A DNA stretch of 64,000 nt from contig NZ_CP092123.1 of the NCBI RefSeq assembly GCF_022343685.1, positions 2,976,001-3,040,000 on the forward strand, written 5' to 3'. Source of the DNA: Marinobacterium sediminicola (GTDB lineage: Bacteria; Pseudomonadota; Gammaproteobacteria; Pseudomonadales; Balneatricaceae). Position 1 is the first letter of the stretch. Each line of letters opens with the position of its first letter. Position numbers and translations under genes: made by a program. The notes beneath the pieces were generated by a model. The model was not told the origin of the DNA. It did not search any database and worked only from the letters and a program-made list of their open reading frames with translations. This document shows, piece after piece, positions 18,650-31,223 of the stretch.

Positions 18650-18912
18650 ACACCGCTATCCTGATCGTCAGCGGCATACTCTGCGTGGCGCTGATCCTCA
18701 ACCTCTGGCGTTTGCTGCGCGGGCCGGATCTTTCTGACCGTATCCTCGCGCTGGATACCATGTATATCAACAGTATCGCCCTGATCCTGCTCTACGGTAT
18801 GCATATGGGCACCAATCTCTATTTCGAGTCGGCCCTGCTGATTGCAATGCTCGGCTTCGTCAGTACCGTGGCCCTTTGCAAATACCTGCTGCGTGGCGAC
18901 ATCATTGAATAG
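18643..18912 (+). CDS. mrpF: Mrp antiporter subunit F
   Basis: Small 89-residue subunit with three membrane helices. RGPDLSDRILALDTM near residues 25-40 is the MnhF/MrpF signature with conserved Arg and Asp residues. The start overlaps the mrpE end, and mrpG starts eight bases downstream. Confidence 0.94.
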   Translation: MLNTAILIVSGILCVALILNLWRLLRGPDLSDRILALDTMYINSIALILLYGMHMGTNLYFESALLIAMLGFVSTVALCKYLLRGDIIE

Positions 18913-18920
18913 GAACTGAG

Positions 18921-19295
18921 ATGAATTTCTGGGTTGAACTGCTGATAACCATTCTACTGCTGATCGGTGGCATCTTCGTGCTGGTCGGTTCCATCGGTCT
19001 AATCCGTTTGCCTGACTTTTACACCCGTCTGCATGCACCGACCAAGGCGACAACAGTGGGCATGGGCGGTATTTTGATCGCCTCCATGGTGATGATGACG
19101 AACAATCAGGGGTATCTGAGCCTGCATGAGCTGCTGATTACATTGTTTCTGCTGATCACGGCTCCCATCACGGCCCACATGCTGGCCAAAACTGCATTAC
19201 ACCATGAGAACCGCGCCCTTCGACGTACCCGCTCCCAGCATCTGATGGAGTGCGCGCGCGAGCAGCAACCGCCCAAGCCTGCCGATCATGATTGA
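18921..19295 (+). CDS. mrpG: Mrp antiporter subunit G
   Basis: A 124-residue MnhG-family subunit, last of the Mrp genes. It shows GSIGLIRLPDFYTRLHAPTK, the family signature, and three membrane helices followed by a basic tail. GGAACTGAG precedes the ATG. Its last eight bases overlap the start of mnmC, an unrelated gene, so the tRNA-modification gene is probably co-transcribed. Confidence 0.94.
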   Translation: MNFWVELLITILLLIGGIFVLVGSIGLIRLPDFYTRLHAPTKATTVGMGGILIASMVMMTNNQGYLSLHELLITLFLLITAPITAHMLAKTALHHENRALRRTRSQHLMECAREQQPPKPADHD

Positions 19296-21249
19296 AAAAC
19301 TCTCCACCGCGCGTCTGCAGTGGCAGGAATCCATTCCCGAATCAGAACAGTTCGGGGATATCTATTTCAACCGTGAGGGAGGTGTCGCGGAAACCGAGCA
19401 CGTTTTCCTCAATGCCAACCACCTGGAAGAACGATTTGCTGCCCATCATCACGGCAGTTTTGTCATTGCTGAAACCGGCTTCGGTACCGGGCTCAATTTT
19501 CTCTGTGCTCGAGCACTATGGCTGAAGAAGGCCCCGCGTGAGGGTCAGCTGCATTTCATTTCCTGTGAAAAGTATCCACTGACGCGAGAGGATCTGGCAC
19601 GCGCCCTGTCGGCCTTTCCACAGTTTGCCGAGGGTGCAGCACAGCTGATCGAGAGCTATCCCGAGCCGGTGCCCGGTTTTTTCACCCTGAGACTTGATCA
19701 GGGCCGTGTGCTGCTGACCCTGTTACTCGGCGACGCACTGGAGACCTTGCCACAGCTGGATGCTCGTGTGGATGCCTGGTTTCTCGACGGCTTTGCTCCG
19801 GCGAAGAATCCTGAGCTCTGGAATGATCAGCTCTTCATGCAGATCGCACGCCTGAGTCGCCCTGGCACTACCTGTGCCACCTTCACCGCCGCCGGTATTG
19901 TCCGTCGAGGTCTGCAGGCCGTTGGCTTTGAAATTCGCAAGGTACCGGGCTTCGGTCGCAAGCGGGAGATGATCAGTGGCACCTTCATGGCTGATCCTCT
20001 GCCGGGGAGTCCCGACAGCCAACCGATCTGGTTCCAGCGTCCTGTGCCCGATACCCGCAAGCAGCCCGTCGTTGTCATTGGCGCGGGGCTGGCCGGGGCC
20101 AGTACCGCTCGCGCTCTGGCAGATCTTGGCTACCGGGTGCACGTACTCGAACGGCAGCCTGAACCAGCTCTGGAAGGCTCTGGCAACCCTCAGGGTGCCC
20201 TCTACGCCAAACTGCCTGCCAAACCAACGGCACACAGTCGTTTTCATCTCGCCGGCCTCAGTTACACGGCAGGCCTGATACGCCAGTTACATCACCTGCA
20301 GGCGGATATTGGCCAGCTGTGCGGTGTGCTCCAGCTGGCGACCAGTGACAAGGAGTACAGACGCCAGCAGCAGCTGGTGGACACGGGAGCTTATCCCCAT
20401 TCATTGGTACACATGACCTCAGAGGCGGAAGCCAGTGCGCTGACCGGACAGGACTGTCCCTACCCCGGGCTGTTTTTTCCTGATGCCGGCTGGGTGTCCC
20501 CACCGACTTTCTGCCGCCACCTGCTTGATCACCCTTTGATCGAGTGTCATTACAACACTCAGGTGCAGGCCCTGCAGCTAGCCGACAATGGCTGGTTGCT
20601 GGACGGAACCTCCTTCTCGGCCAGTCACGTAGTGGTCTGCTGTGCCAATGAAGCACTGAGATTCGAGCAACTGGTCCATCTGCCCCTCAAGCCGATCCGT
20701 GGCCAGACCAGCCAGGCCGACCAGCCTGATGATGCCAGACCACTGAAAACCGTCGTGTGTGGAGAAGGATACATCTCGCCTCCACTGAACGGGCGTTACT
20801 GCTTCGGCGCATCTTTCAAACTTCGGGATACCGACCTTGAGGTTCGTGAAGAAGAGCATCGACACAACCTTGATATTCTGTGCCGCGCACTGCCTCGGCT
20901 CGGCAGCCAGTTGACAGCACAGCCGTTGCAGGGCCGTGTTGCCCTGCGCTGCAGCAGCGCTGATTACCTGCCGCTGGTCGGTCCGGTTCCGGATCTGCCG
21001 GCTTTCATCGACACCTATGCCAAACTCCGTGACGATGCTCGCTGGCCATTTGATACACCTCCCCCCCTGCTGCCAGGCCTGTTCGTCAACACGGGGCATG
21101 GATCAAAAGGCCTTATCAGCTGTCCAATAAGTGCCCAGTTGGTGGCCGCTCTGATCAGCGGAGCGCCCCTGCCACTGGAAGCTGAGCTGGCGAACATTCT
21201 CAACCCGGCTCGCTTTACTATCAAGAATCTGATTCGGCAGACGCTATAA
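19288..21249 (+). CDS. mnmC: tRNA 5-methylaminomethyl-2-thiouridine biosynthesis bifunctional protein MnmC
   Basis: Completes the mnm5(s2)U34 wobble modification of tRNAs for Lys, Glu and others. The N-terminal half (about 1-235) is the SAM-dependent methyltransferase with ETGFGTGLNFL and DAWFLDGFAPAKNPE; the C-terminal half (from about 258) is the FAD-dependent oxidoreductase with VVVIGAGLAGASTA. At 653 residues it is close to the 668 of E. coli. It starts inside the last codons of mrpG. The stop lies in a TATAAT that may serve the next gene. Confidence 0.96.
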   Translation: MIEKLSTARLQWQESIPESEQFGDIYFNREGGVAETEHVFLNANHLEERFAAHHHGSFVIAETGFGTGLNFLCARALWLKKAPREGQLHFISCEKYPLTREDLARALSAFPQFAEGAAQLIESYPEPVPGFFTLRLDQGRVLLTLLLGDALETLPQLDARVDAWFLDGFAPAKNPELWNDQLFMQIARLSRPGTTCATFTAAGIVRRGLQAVGFEIRKVPGFGRKREMISGTFMADPLPGSPDSQPIWFQRPVPDTRKQPVVVIGAGLAGASTARALADLGYRVHVLERQPEPALEGSGNPQGALYAKLPAKPTAHSRFHLAGLSYTAGLIRQLHHLQADIGQLCGVLQLATSDKEYRRQQQLVDTGAYPHSLVHMTSEAEASALTGQDCPYPGLFFPDAGWVSPPTFCRHLLDHPLIECHYNTQVQALQLADNGWLLDGTSFSASHVVVCCANEALRFEQLVHLPLKPIRGQTSQADQPDDARPLKTVVCGEGYISPPLNGRYCFGASFKLRDTDLEVREEEHRHNLDILCRALPRLGSQLTAQPLQGRVALRCSSADYLPLVGPVPDLPAFIDTYAKLRDDARWPFDTPPPLLPGLFVNTGHGSKGLISCPISAQLVAALISGAPLPLEAELANILNPARFTIKNLIRQTL

Positions 21250-21250
21250 T
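21245..21250 (+). promoter_or_regulatory. Candidate -10 element for the CBS-domain gene
   Basis: A perfect TATAAT overlaps the mnmC stop codon, 46 bases before the next start. There is no matching -35 at 17 bases, so this is tentative. Confidence 0.35.
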
Positions 21251-21296
21251 CAGAATAGGCCGGGTTTATCCGGTGCAATAGCGGAGGTAGTACGTT

Positions 21297-21947
21297 ATGG
21301 CGCTTGTGATATATGACCAGGGGTATCGTATCCAGACGCCTGTAGATTCCCTGTTCCGTCAACGGGGCGTCGAAGCGATGAGCGCCAGTCAAGCCAATGC
21401 AGCCGTTCCCGGCAGTGATGATCCTGTTCGCCAGCAACAGGACCTGGAAAAGCGGATCGAACTATCGCGCGAGCGCTTCGAGGCTCCTCAGCAAAGCAGC
21501 AGCGGTTACAAAACCTATCAGAAGAGTGGGGCAACACCGAGCACACCGCAGCGCCCGGTGCTCAAAGCGGCACAAATCATGTCCAGCCCTGTGCTGACAA
21601 CACCGCTGGAAACCAGCTTGAGGCAGGCCTGGGAACTGATGAGAACCCATGAAGTGTCCCATCTGGTAGTGATTGATGGTGAGCAGCGTGCACTTGGTCT
21701 GCTGTCACGGGAGGACGTTATTCGCCATGGGACAGACTCACCCATCAGCATCAGCCAGGCCTACCACAAACAGATGGTCGTCGCCTCACCGGATACTCCC
21801 GTCACTAGCCTGGCCGCAAGCTTCGTTCGCTATGCGATTACAGCGGTACCGGTGATCAGCGCTGAAGACAAGCTGCAAGGCATCGTCTGCCGTACTGACC
21901 TGATCCGTATTTTGATCAACGAGGAAGGACTGGATCGCTGGGCCTGA
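21297..21947 (+). CDS. Tandem CBS-domain protein
   Basis: A soluble 216-residue protein. The first about 95 residues are polar, charged and probably disordered. Two CBS domains follow: one from AAQIMSSPVLTTPLETSLRQ to LLSREDVIRHG, and a second ending in LQGIVCRTDLIRILI. CBS pairs bind adenine nucleotides or similar ligands and regulate partners, but no catalytic partner domain is fused and no target can be named. GGAGG precedes the ATG. It converges on the DUF4126 gene with only four bases between the stops. Confidence 0.85.
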   Translation: MALVIYDQGYRIQTPVDSLFRQRGVEAMSASQANAAVPGSDDPVRQQQDLEKRIELSRERFEAPQQSSSGYKTYQKSGATPSTPQRPVLKAAQIMSSPVLTTPLETSLRQAWELMRTHEVSHLVVIDGEQRALGLLSREDVIRHGTDSPISISQAYHKQMVVASPDTPVTSLAASFVRYAITAVPVISAEDKLQGIVCRTDLIRILINEEGLDRWA

Positions 21948-21951
21948 ACCT

Positions 21952-22626
21952 CTACCGTGGCGGCAGCTCACGCCCAGATGCCCGTGTAGCGGTATCGGTT
22001 AACGAATCATTAACAGAGCCACTTCCTCGGAAAAAGCGGGCAATCGCCGCAAACACCCGCTTGATCGCCCGCCAGAGTTTGGGCAGCAGCCAGACCAACA
22101 GCAGGATAAACAGAACCAGTCCCGCAAGGAACCAGAGCGGGTGATTCAGTGCAGCCCAAAGCCCCCCAATCACCAACAGATCCTCACTGAAAGAGGCTGT
22201 CCAGTTGGTCACTGGCTCAGGAGAAGTATTGATCAGGACACGGGTGCCTGACTTCAGTGCATGGCTGCCTGCCGCCAGTGAAGCCCCAGTCAGGGCCGCA
22301 GCCAGCTCAACGGCAGGACTCAGATCTCCCACAGCCCCTGCTGCCAATGCAGCCCCGGCTGGAATGCGAATGAAGGTATGCAGGCCATCCCAGCCAGTGT
22401 CGACCCCGGGGATCTTGTCAGCAAAAAACTCCACACAGTACATGAAACCGGCTGCCATCAGCACCAGCGGATCACCCACAACCTCAAGCCCTGGCGGCAG
22501 TGTCAAATGCCCCATGTTGGACAATACACCCAGCATCAGGACCGTAGCGTACAGGTTAATGCCACTGGCCCAGGCTACCCCCATGGAAAGTGCAATCATG
22601 GATGTGATCTGATCCAATTGTTCCAT
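21952..22626 (-). CDS. DUF4126 family membrane protein
   Basis: A 224-residue protein with several hydrophobic helices (about 8-35, 45-68, 85-118, 150-185). GVAWASGINLYATVLMLG, a DKIPGVDTGWD stretch and an AGAALAAGAVGD segment place it in the DUF4126 family, whose function is unknown. The C-terminal 40 residues are basic then polar. Last gene of the minus-strand unit, 11 bases after yheU. Confidence 0.85.
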   Translation of the reverse strand: MEQLDQITSMIALSMGVAWASGINLYATVLMLGVLSNMGHLTLPPGLEVVGDPLVLMAAGFMYCVEFFADKIPGVDTGWDGLHTFIRIPAGAALAAGAVGDLSPAVELAAALTGASLAAGSHALKSGTRVLINTSPEPVTNWTASFSEDLLVIGGLWAALNHPLWFLAGLVLFILLLVWLLPKLWRAIKRVFAAIARFFRGSGSVNDSLTDTATRASGRELPPR

Positions 22627-22637
22627 AGGGGTCTACC

Positions 22638-25225
<2,588 letters not shown>

Positions 25226-25263
25226 TCAATTCTGGCTAAGTCGAGTTGAAACAAAAGCGGGCC

Positions 25264-26469
25264 TCAGTTGGCCCGCCGTTGACGTCGATGCATCTCAAAG
25301 TCGCGGATGCGTTCGCGGTAGTGTTCCTTCGTCTGAGGACGCATCACCGAGCGGTCCTCATCCAACAAATCACCATCCAGATGCTTGGCCAGCGTCTCGG
25401 CAGTTGCCAGCATACATTCATAGGCGGTCATGGCATCCGAGGGCTCGTTCAACGACAGGAAAAAGGTCACGGCCGGCGTTTCCAGCGCCTCCAGGTTATC
25501 CGGATCAAAAGTCCCCGGCGCGACCGCGTTGGCCATGCTGAACTGGATGGGCGCATCAGGATTGCTGTCCTCCGGGCGGTGGTAGATCGACATGTCTCCC
25601 CACTCCATGCCACAGGCGGTCACAATCTTGTCCAACGCAGGCCCGGGCAGATGTTTGCCATTGCGACCGACCACGGTGATGATCAGAACATGTTCGGGGT
25701 CTGGCAGACTTTTCAGCCCTCGCGCACTGCGCGCCTTGTCTGTGGACTCGTTTTTCGGACTCTCGGAAACCTCATCCGATGTAACGTTGGTTTCGGTCGC
25801 CGCCACTTCGATTGCAATCTCTGCCGAATCCTCAGTTGGCAATTCCGGGGCAGTATCAGCACGTGAGATTGGCTCTTCCTGACTTGCCTGCTGCTCCGCA
25901 TCGTCAATCGATTGACGGTAGGCAGCAAGCGTATCATCCGGCAGCTCGGGATTATCACGCGGGTTGATTTCGTCAAACAGCACCGGTATCGGCTGATCCA
26001 GGTCCAACGGCTTCAACTCTGGCGATACTGGGTCGGCCGGCAAAGTCAGTTCCAGCTCTTCCTGCGCAGCAGCCTCAGAGGAAGACACGTCAATTTTTTT
26101 CCGGCTCTTGACAGGCTTGGCCTCGGAACGAGAAGGCACCACGCCCGAGGGAATATCATCAAACAGCGGATCCATCTCTTTCAGCGATGGCTCGGGTGTC
26201 GGCGATGCCGTGAACTGATCATCGGCAAAGCCAGGCTCGACTCTCTGCGTTTCAGCACGGGTCTGCCCCTGGGGATCACGTACGCGTGCGCCACCATTTG
26301 GCAGCTCAGGATTGTGAGGATCGTCTTCTGCCAGCTCGGACAGGGTACGGTCAATTTCCAACCGCAGACGGCTGCGGTTGGCACTGACTCGGCGCCATCC
26401 ATCTACCAGAATCAGAATCACAATCAGTACACCGCCGATGATAAGCCACTCGCGCAGACTGATATCCAT
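25264..26469 (-). CDS. zipA: Cell division protein ZipA
   Basis: Inner-membrane anchor for the FtsZ ring. The 401-residue protein has one N-terminal transmembrane helix (about 7-25), a short basic segment, a long acidic Pro/Glu-rich linker (about 45-255), and the C-terminal FtsZ-binding domain (about 260-395) with LIITVVGRNGKHLPG and NAVAPGTFD. Longer than E. coli ZipA (328), mainly in the linker. smc, the usual upstream neighbour, is replaced by ccmI, 35 bases upstream. Confidence 0.95.
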   Translation of the reverse strand: MDISLREWLIIGGVLIVILILVDGWRRVSANRSRLRLEIDRTLSELAEDDPHNPELPNGGARVRDPQGQTRAETQRVEPGFADDQFTASPTPEPSLKEMDPLFDDIPSGVVPSRSEAKPVKSRKKIDVSSSEAAAQEELELTLPADPVSPELKPLDLDQPIPVLFDEINPRDNPELPDDTLAAYRQSIDDAEQQASQEEPISRADTAPELPTEDSAEIAIEVAATETNVTSDEVSESPKNESTDKARSARGLKSLPDPEHVLIITVVGRNGKHLPGPALDKIVTACGMEWGDMSIYHRPEDSNPDAPIQFSMANAVAPGTFDPDNLEALETPAVTFFLSLNEPSDAMTAYECMLATAETLAKHLDGDLLDEDRSVMRPQTKEHYRERIRDFEMHRRQRRAN

Positions 26470-26504
26470 GTTGTCGCCTTACCCTGTTAAATTGTCGCCG
26501 AAGA

Positions 26505-27746
26505 TTACTGTACCACCTGATCGATGACCAGTGTAACAGGCTCGGCGTTGCCAGTAGTAGCAATCGGGCTCAACGCACCCTGAAGATCACCGGATTGAGG
26601 CGTGGGCTGCCCTGACTGACTGATCCGCGCACTGACTTCAACCGCCTGCTGAGAAGACAGTCGGGCTTGAGGTGTCATTGCCATGGAGTCATTCAGTTCG
26701 ATCTCCAGCGGCAGATCCTTGACCTGGCGCTTCACGGCCGCCAACGGCATGCGTCCCCCGATTGGGCGCGCAAAGATGAATACCGTCTGCTCCGGGTCGA
26801 CACGATCGGCCAACTCTGGTGCCAGCGACACCTGCAGGATAATACGGGCTTCAGCCAATTCGGGAAGGTCCGGCACCGGCTGACCAGCGGCACGGAGTTC
26901 GTCACGGGCACGCAGGATGCCGCTGCGCAGGGATTCGGCGGCAGCGCCATCAGCATTGATCAGAGCCTTGCGCCAGTATTCGATGGCCCCGGTAAAATTC
27001 TGCTGCTCATAGGCATCAATGCCCAGAAGCCCCAGCGCCGCGATTTCATTGGGTTCCAGAGCCAAGGTAGCATCAATCTGCGTACGGATGCGCTCATCCA
27101 TAAGACCTTCGTTGGCAAAAAACATCGCCTGAGCCAGCTGCCCCATCACACTGGGATACTGAGGCGCTTCCTGCGGCAGATACTTGAGCACTTGCTCAAA
27201 CGCCTGCACCCCCGCAGCATAATTGCCGCTGTTCATGTGGGTGTTGGCCAACAGGTACCAGCCTTCCGGATTTTCGGGGTTGTTTTCCAGTTGCTGCTCA
27301 AGCGCGGCCAGGGCTTCCTCAAGAGTAGGCTGACCTTCACCCGGTGCAGGCATGTTCAATGCCACCGCCAAGTCATCCGCACGTCCCAGGTGGTTGTATA
27401 GTCCAAGGGCTGCCGCCGGAATCATCAGCGCCAGCAACGTCACGGTTACCAGCTGCGCCTGTCCGACACGAGCGGCCTTCACCGGTTGTGTCGGCTGCTC
27501 TTCCGCATCGATCAGCAGGTTCCGCTCCAGCTCGAGCTTGAGTGTGGCAAACTCTTCATCGGCCAGCGTACCCTGCGCACGTTCATTTTCCAGCTCAGCC
27601 AAACGCTCGCGGAAGATATCAATATTCTGCTGCTGGCGTTTTGCCACTTCCGTGCGCACCAGACGCTGGTGACGCAGCAGAGGCCAGAACATGAAGGCGA
27701 TGGCGATCAGCGTCAGTACGCCGATCCCTATCCACAAATTGGTCAT
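26505..27746 (-). CDS. ccmI: Cytochrome c biogenesis protein CcmI
   Basis: Apocytochrome c chaperone that hands substrate to the CcmF/CcmH haem lyase. The 413 residues show an N-terminal transmembrane helix (3-21), a cytoplasmic coiled stretch, a second transmembrane helix (about 95-115), TPR repeats (ENPEGWYLLANTHMNSGNYA and similar), and a C-terminal periplasmic domain. It is separate from CcmH, as in Pseudomonas, and overlaps ccmH by four bases. Confidence 0.94.
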   Translation of the reverse strand: MTNLWIGIGVLTLIAIAFMFWPLLRHQRLVRTEVAKRQQQNIDIFRERLAELENERAQGTLADEEFATLKLELERNLLIDAEEQPTQPVKAARVGQAQLVTVTLLALMIPAAALGLYNHLGRADDLAVALNMPAPGEGQPTLEEALAALEQQLENNPENPEGWYLLANTHMNSGNYAAGVQAFEQVLKYLPQEAPQYPSVMGQLAQAMFFANEGLMDERIRTQIDATLALEPNEIAALGLLGIDAYEQQNFTGAIEYWRKALINADGAAAESLRSGILRARDELRAAGQPVPDLPELAEARIILQVSLAPELADRVDPEQTVFIFARPIGGRMPLAAVKRQVKDLPLEIELNDSMAMTPQARLSSQQAVEVSARISQSGQPTPQSGDLQGALSPIATTGNAEPVTLVIDQVVQ

Positions 27747-28249
27747 TGATCAGAATCCCGTTGCAGTAACTTGTTCAGGCGTTCCGCCTCCTCAGTCGTG
27801 AGGCCCTCACTGGCCTGATACTGACCACCCACCTCTGATGAGGCTTTAGGCCCTGTCGGCGTGCTCTGGCGACGATTTCGGCTGATCAGAACAACGACCA
27901 GTACACCAATGCCCAGCAGCACGAAAGGACCGTACCAAAGCAGCCAGGTTGTCTCGTTAACACGAGGGCGGTAAAGCACAAAATCACCGTAGCGGGTCAC
28001 CATGAAGTCGATGATCCCTTCATCCGACTCTCCCTCTTCCAGCATGCGATGAACCTCACGTCGCAGGTCTGACGCCAGCGGCGCATCGGAATCGGCAATA
28101 TTCTGGTTCTGACACTTGGGGCAACGCAGTTCGCCTGTCAACTGCTGGAAGCGCGCCTCCTTTTGCTCATCAGAGAATTCATAAGCATCAATCGCCGCCT
28201 GTGCCGAGAACGGCAACAACAGCATCAGGGATAGCAGCAAGGCCTTCAT
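27743..28249 (-). CDS. ccmH: Cytochrome c biogenesis thioredoxin-like protein CcmH (CcmL type)
   Basis: Periplasmic, membrane-anchored reductase of apocytochrome c. The 168 residues have a signal peptide (1-18), the LRCPKCQNQNIADS motif with redox Cys43 and Cys46, and one transmembrane helix near 102-125 (LLWYGPFVLLGIGVLVVVL). Overlaps ccmG and ccmI by four bases on each side. Confidence 0.95.
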   Translation of the reverse strand: MKALLLSLMLLLPFSAQAAIDAYEFSDEQKEARFQQLTGELRCPKCQNQNIADSDAPLASDLRREVHRMLEEGESDEGIIDFMVTRYGDFVLYRPRVNETTWLLWYGPFVLLGIGVLVVVLISRNRRQSTPTGPKASSEVGGQYQASEGLTTEEAERLNKLLQRDSDQ

Positions 28250-28797
28250 TTCACCGCCTCCTGCTCAACCTGTGCCATCACCTGCTGCAGGGTTTTCCAG
28301 ACACTGGCATCCACGGCGCCGACGTGTCGATAGCGCACCACACCGTCTGCATCGAGCACATAGGTTTCAGGTGCGCCATATACGCCCATATCCAGGCCAA
28401 GCGTTCCCTTTTCATCCAGAATGACCTTCTTGTACGGGTTGAGATAACGGCGCAACCACTCACGTGCCTTGGCAGGCTCGTCCTTGTAGTTGATCCCGTA
28501 GATGGTCACGCCTTCATCCTGAGCCAGGCGGTTGAGGAAGCCATGTTCTTCCTTGCAGGTCGGGCACCAGGTGGCCCAGACATTCAGCAGAGCAACCTCA
28601 CCTTTTAGGTCGGCATTACTCAACATCACCGAAGGCTCAGTCAAGGATGGCAGCTCGAACGCCGGCACCGGCCGCTTGTTGTCAGCCAGCGCGGAAGGCA
28701 GCTCGGTAGGATCGATCGACAGCCCCCGCCAGAGGAAGATGCCCAACACGATGAAGATCACCAGCGGAATAAATGCAAACAGCTTACGATTATTCAT
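28246..28797 (-). CDS. ccmG: Thiol:disulfide interchange protein CcmG/DsbE
   Basis: Membrane-tethered periplasmic thioredoxin-like protein that keeps apocytochrome or CcmH cysteines reduced. The 183 residues have an N-terminal anchor (8-24) and a thioredoxin fold with WATWCPTCKEE (Cys78, Cys81) and the cis-Pro region YGAPETYV. Starts 15 bases after ccmF. Confidence 0.96.
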   Translation of the reverse strand: MNNRKLFAFIPLVIFIVLGIFLWRGLSIDPTELPSALADNKRPVPAFELPSLTEPSVMLSNADLKGEVALLNVWATWCPTCKEEHGFLNRLAQDEGVTIYGINYKDEPAKAREWLRRYLNPYKKVILDEKGTLGLDMGVYGAPETYVLDADGVVRYRHVGAVDASVWKTLQQVMAQVEQEAVK

Positions 28798-28812
28798 CAG
28801 AACCTCTCTGTA

Positions 28813-30765
28813 TCAGGCTTCAGCCGAACGCATACGTTTGCGATAACGTGGATCCGAAGCAGCCAGCAAGCCACCGGCAGTCATCAACAGCCCCCCCAGC
28901 CAGAGCCAACGTACATAGGGCTTATACTGTACACGCACAGCCCAGGCACCATTTTCCAGCGGTTCGCCCAGTGCCACATACAAGTCACGGGTAAAACCGG
29001 GATCGATCGCCGCTTCGGTCATGACATTGCCACGTGCCGTATACAGACGTTTTTCGGGACGCATGAGGGCATAAGGCTCGTCTTCGTACAACACCCTGAT
29101 CTGGCCCTGATCCGAGGTGTAGTTGGGACCTTCCACATGCTTGTTACCCTCGTAAACAAAGGTGTAATTGCGGAAGGTGACTGAATCTCCCGGCTGCATA
29201 CGCAGATCACGCTGTTCACTGTAGATGGACACCAGCGCCACACCGACGACCAGAACCGCGACCCCAAGATGCGCCAGCACCATGCCATAGTAGCTGCGAC
29301 TTTGCTTCAGCAGACCGGCCAGCTTCTCGCTGCGGTGACGCAGACGGTTGTAGAGATCACGCAACCCTGCCAGCACAACCCACCAGGCCAGCACGATGCC
29401 CAGCGTGACCCAGTGTTCCAGCTCACCGGCATAGAGCCAGGTTGCACCAATCCCCAAAACGATCGCCGCAATGCCCGGCAGCCAGAGCTGCTGCACCAGC
29501 ATGCTCAGCGGTGTCTGCTTCCAGCGGCTGATGACACCAGCTCCCATGAAGACCAGCATGATCGACATCAGCGGAATAAACAGAGCATTAAAATAGGGCG
29601 GGCCCACGGATAGCTTGCCCATGCCCAAGGCATCCACGATCAGCGGATAGATAGTGCCCAACAGTACCATTGCACAGGACACCACCAGCAGCACGTTGTT
29701 GACCAGCAAAAGGCTTTCGCGCGAAAGCAGACCAAAACTGGATTCGCTGCGCATCTGACCGGCACGCAGCGCGTAGAGCAGCAAAGAGCCACCGATTACG
29801 ACCGCCAGCATGATCAGAATAAACAGGCCACGATCCGGGTCAGATGCGAAGGCATGCACCGAGGTCAATACGCCTGAGCGCACCAGGAAAGTTCCGAGGA
29901 GGCTGAGCGAGAAGGCAAAGATGGCCAAAAGGACTGTCCAGCTTTTGAATACGCCGCGCTTCTCGGTGACGGCCAGGCTGTGTACCAGTGCCGTACCCAC
30001 CAGCCAGGGCATCAGAGAGGCGTTTTCCACCGGGTCCCAGAACCACCAGCCCCCCCAGCCCAGCTCGTAGTAGGCCCACCAGCTGCCCAGAGCGATACCC
30101 AGCGTCAGGAATGCCCAGGCTACAGAAGTCCAGGGACGAGACCAGCGCGCCCAGGCCGCATCCAGGCGACCGCTGAGCAGTGCTGCGATGGCAAAGGCAA
30201 AGGCAACGGCAAAGCCGACATACCCCATATAGAGCATCGGCGGGTGCACGATCAGGCCGAAGTCCTGCAGCAGGGGGTTGAGGTCAGCACCTTCCTGCGG
30301 ATACCCCGGCAGGTAACGTTCAAACGGGCTGGAAGTAAACAGGATGAACAGATAGAAACCGATGGAGATCCATCCCATCACCGCCAGAACTCGGGCGATG
30401 ATGTCCTGAGGCAGGTTGCGGCTTTTCACCGCCACAGCCAGCGTCCAACCGGCCAGAATCAGCGCCCACAACAGCAGAGAACCCTCATGTCCGCCCCACA
30501 CCGCACTCAGGCGGTAATACCAGGGCAGTGCCGTATTGGAGTTGCTGGCGACGTAGACTACGGAGAAATCGTTATCAATGAATGACCAGGAAAGACACAG
30601 GAAACTGAACAGAGTAAACAGGAACATCCCCTTGCTCAGTGGTCGAGCATAGGACATCCACAAGGTGTTACCGCGTGTGGCACCAGCCAGTGGAACCGTA
30701 GCCAACAGGACCGCAAGACAAAGTGCCAGAATAAGGGCGTATTCACCCAGCTCCGGAATGATCAT
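28813..30765 (-). CDS. ccmF: Cytochrome c haem lyase subunit CcmF
   Basis: Large polytopic inner-membrane protein that transfers haem from CcmE to apocytochrome c. The 650 residues include [19 protein letters not shown], the tryptophan-rich WWD haem-handling motif, and flanking conserved histidines in about 14-15 membrane helices; a periplasmic domain lies between the last two. Overlaps the ccmE stop by four bases. Confidence 0.97.
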   Translation of the reverse strand: MIIPELGEYALILALCLAVLLATVPLAGATRGNTLWMSYARPLSKGMFLFTLFSFLCLSWSFIDNDFSVVYVASNSNTALPWYYRLSAVWGGHEGSLLLWALILAGWTLAVAVKSRNLPQDIIARVLAVMGWISIGFYLFILFTSSPFERYLPGYPQEGADLNPLLQDFGLIVHPPMLYMGYVGFAVAFAFAIAALLSGRLDAAWARWSRPWTSVAWAFLTLGIALGSWWAYYELGWGGWWFWDPVENASLMPWLVGTALVHSLAVTEKRGVFKSWTVLLAIFAFSLSLLGTFLVRSGVLTSVHAFASDPDRGLFILIMLAVVIGGSLLLYALRAGQMRSESSFGLLSRESLLLVNNVLLVVSCAMVLLGTIYPLIVDALGMGKLSVGPPYFNALFIPLMSIMLVFMGAGVISRWKQTPLSMLVQQLWLPGIAAIVLGIGATWLYAGELEHWVTLGIVLAWWVVLAGLRDLYNRLRHRSEKLAGLLKQSRSYYGMVLAHLGVAVLVVGVALVSIYSEQRDLRMQPGDSVTFRNYTFVYEGNKHVEGPNYTSDQGQIRVLYEDEPYALMRPEKRLYTARGNVMTEAAIDPGFTRDLYVALGEPLENGAWAVRVQYKPYVRWLWLGGLLMTAGGLLAASDPRYRKRMRSAEA

Positions 30766-31223
30766 TTATTGAACTCCTGGCCTTCTGGCATCGGCATTTT
30801 TCCGGCCTTTTCCAAAGCTTCGGCCACTTCTGGCGGCATATAGTTTTCATCATGCTTGGCGAGTACTTCAACGGCCTGTAAAACGCCCTGCTCATTCAGT
30901 GAGCCCTGAGCCACAATGCCCTGACCTTCGCGGAACAGGTCCGGCAGAATACCGGTGTACTCAACAGTGACCGTCTTGTCATAGTCCGTGATATCAAAGC
31001 GCACAAACAGGGATTCCGAGTCACGTTTGACGCTGCCATCCACGACCATGCCACCGGCACGGATACGGGTATTAACCGGTGCTTCACCAGCCGCTATCTG
31101 GGTCGGTGAATAGAACAGGTTGATGTTCTGATTAAGCGCAAACAATGTCAGGCCAACGGCCGCACTAACGCCGAAGACTATGAACAGCACGACCAGTAGC
31201 CGCTGTTTCCGTTTCGGTGTCAT
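30762..31223 (-). CDS. ccmE: Haem chaperone CcmE
   Basis: Periplasmic haem carrier anchored by an N-terminal helix (about 9-31). The 153-residue protein has the OB-fold core and the [13 protein letters not shown] motif in which His124 binds haem covalently and Tyr128 is the axial ligand, as known for this family. Its ATG overlaps the ccmD stop. Confidence 0.97.
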   Translation of the reverse strand: MTPKRKQRLLVVLFIVFGVSAAVGLTLFALNQNINLFYSPTQIAAGEAPVNTRIRAGGMVVDGSVKRDSESLFVRFDITDYDKTVTVEYTGILPDLFREGQGIVAQGSLNEQGVLQAVEVLAKHDENYMPPEVAEALEKAGKMPMPEGQEFNK

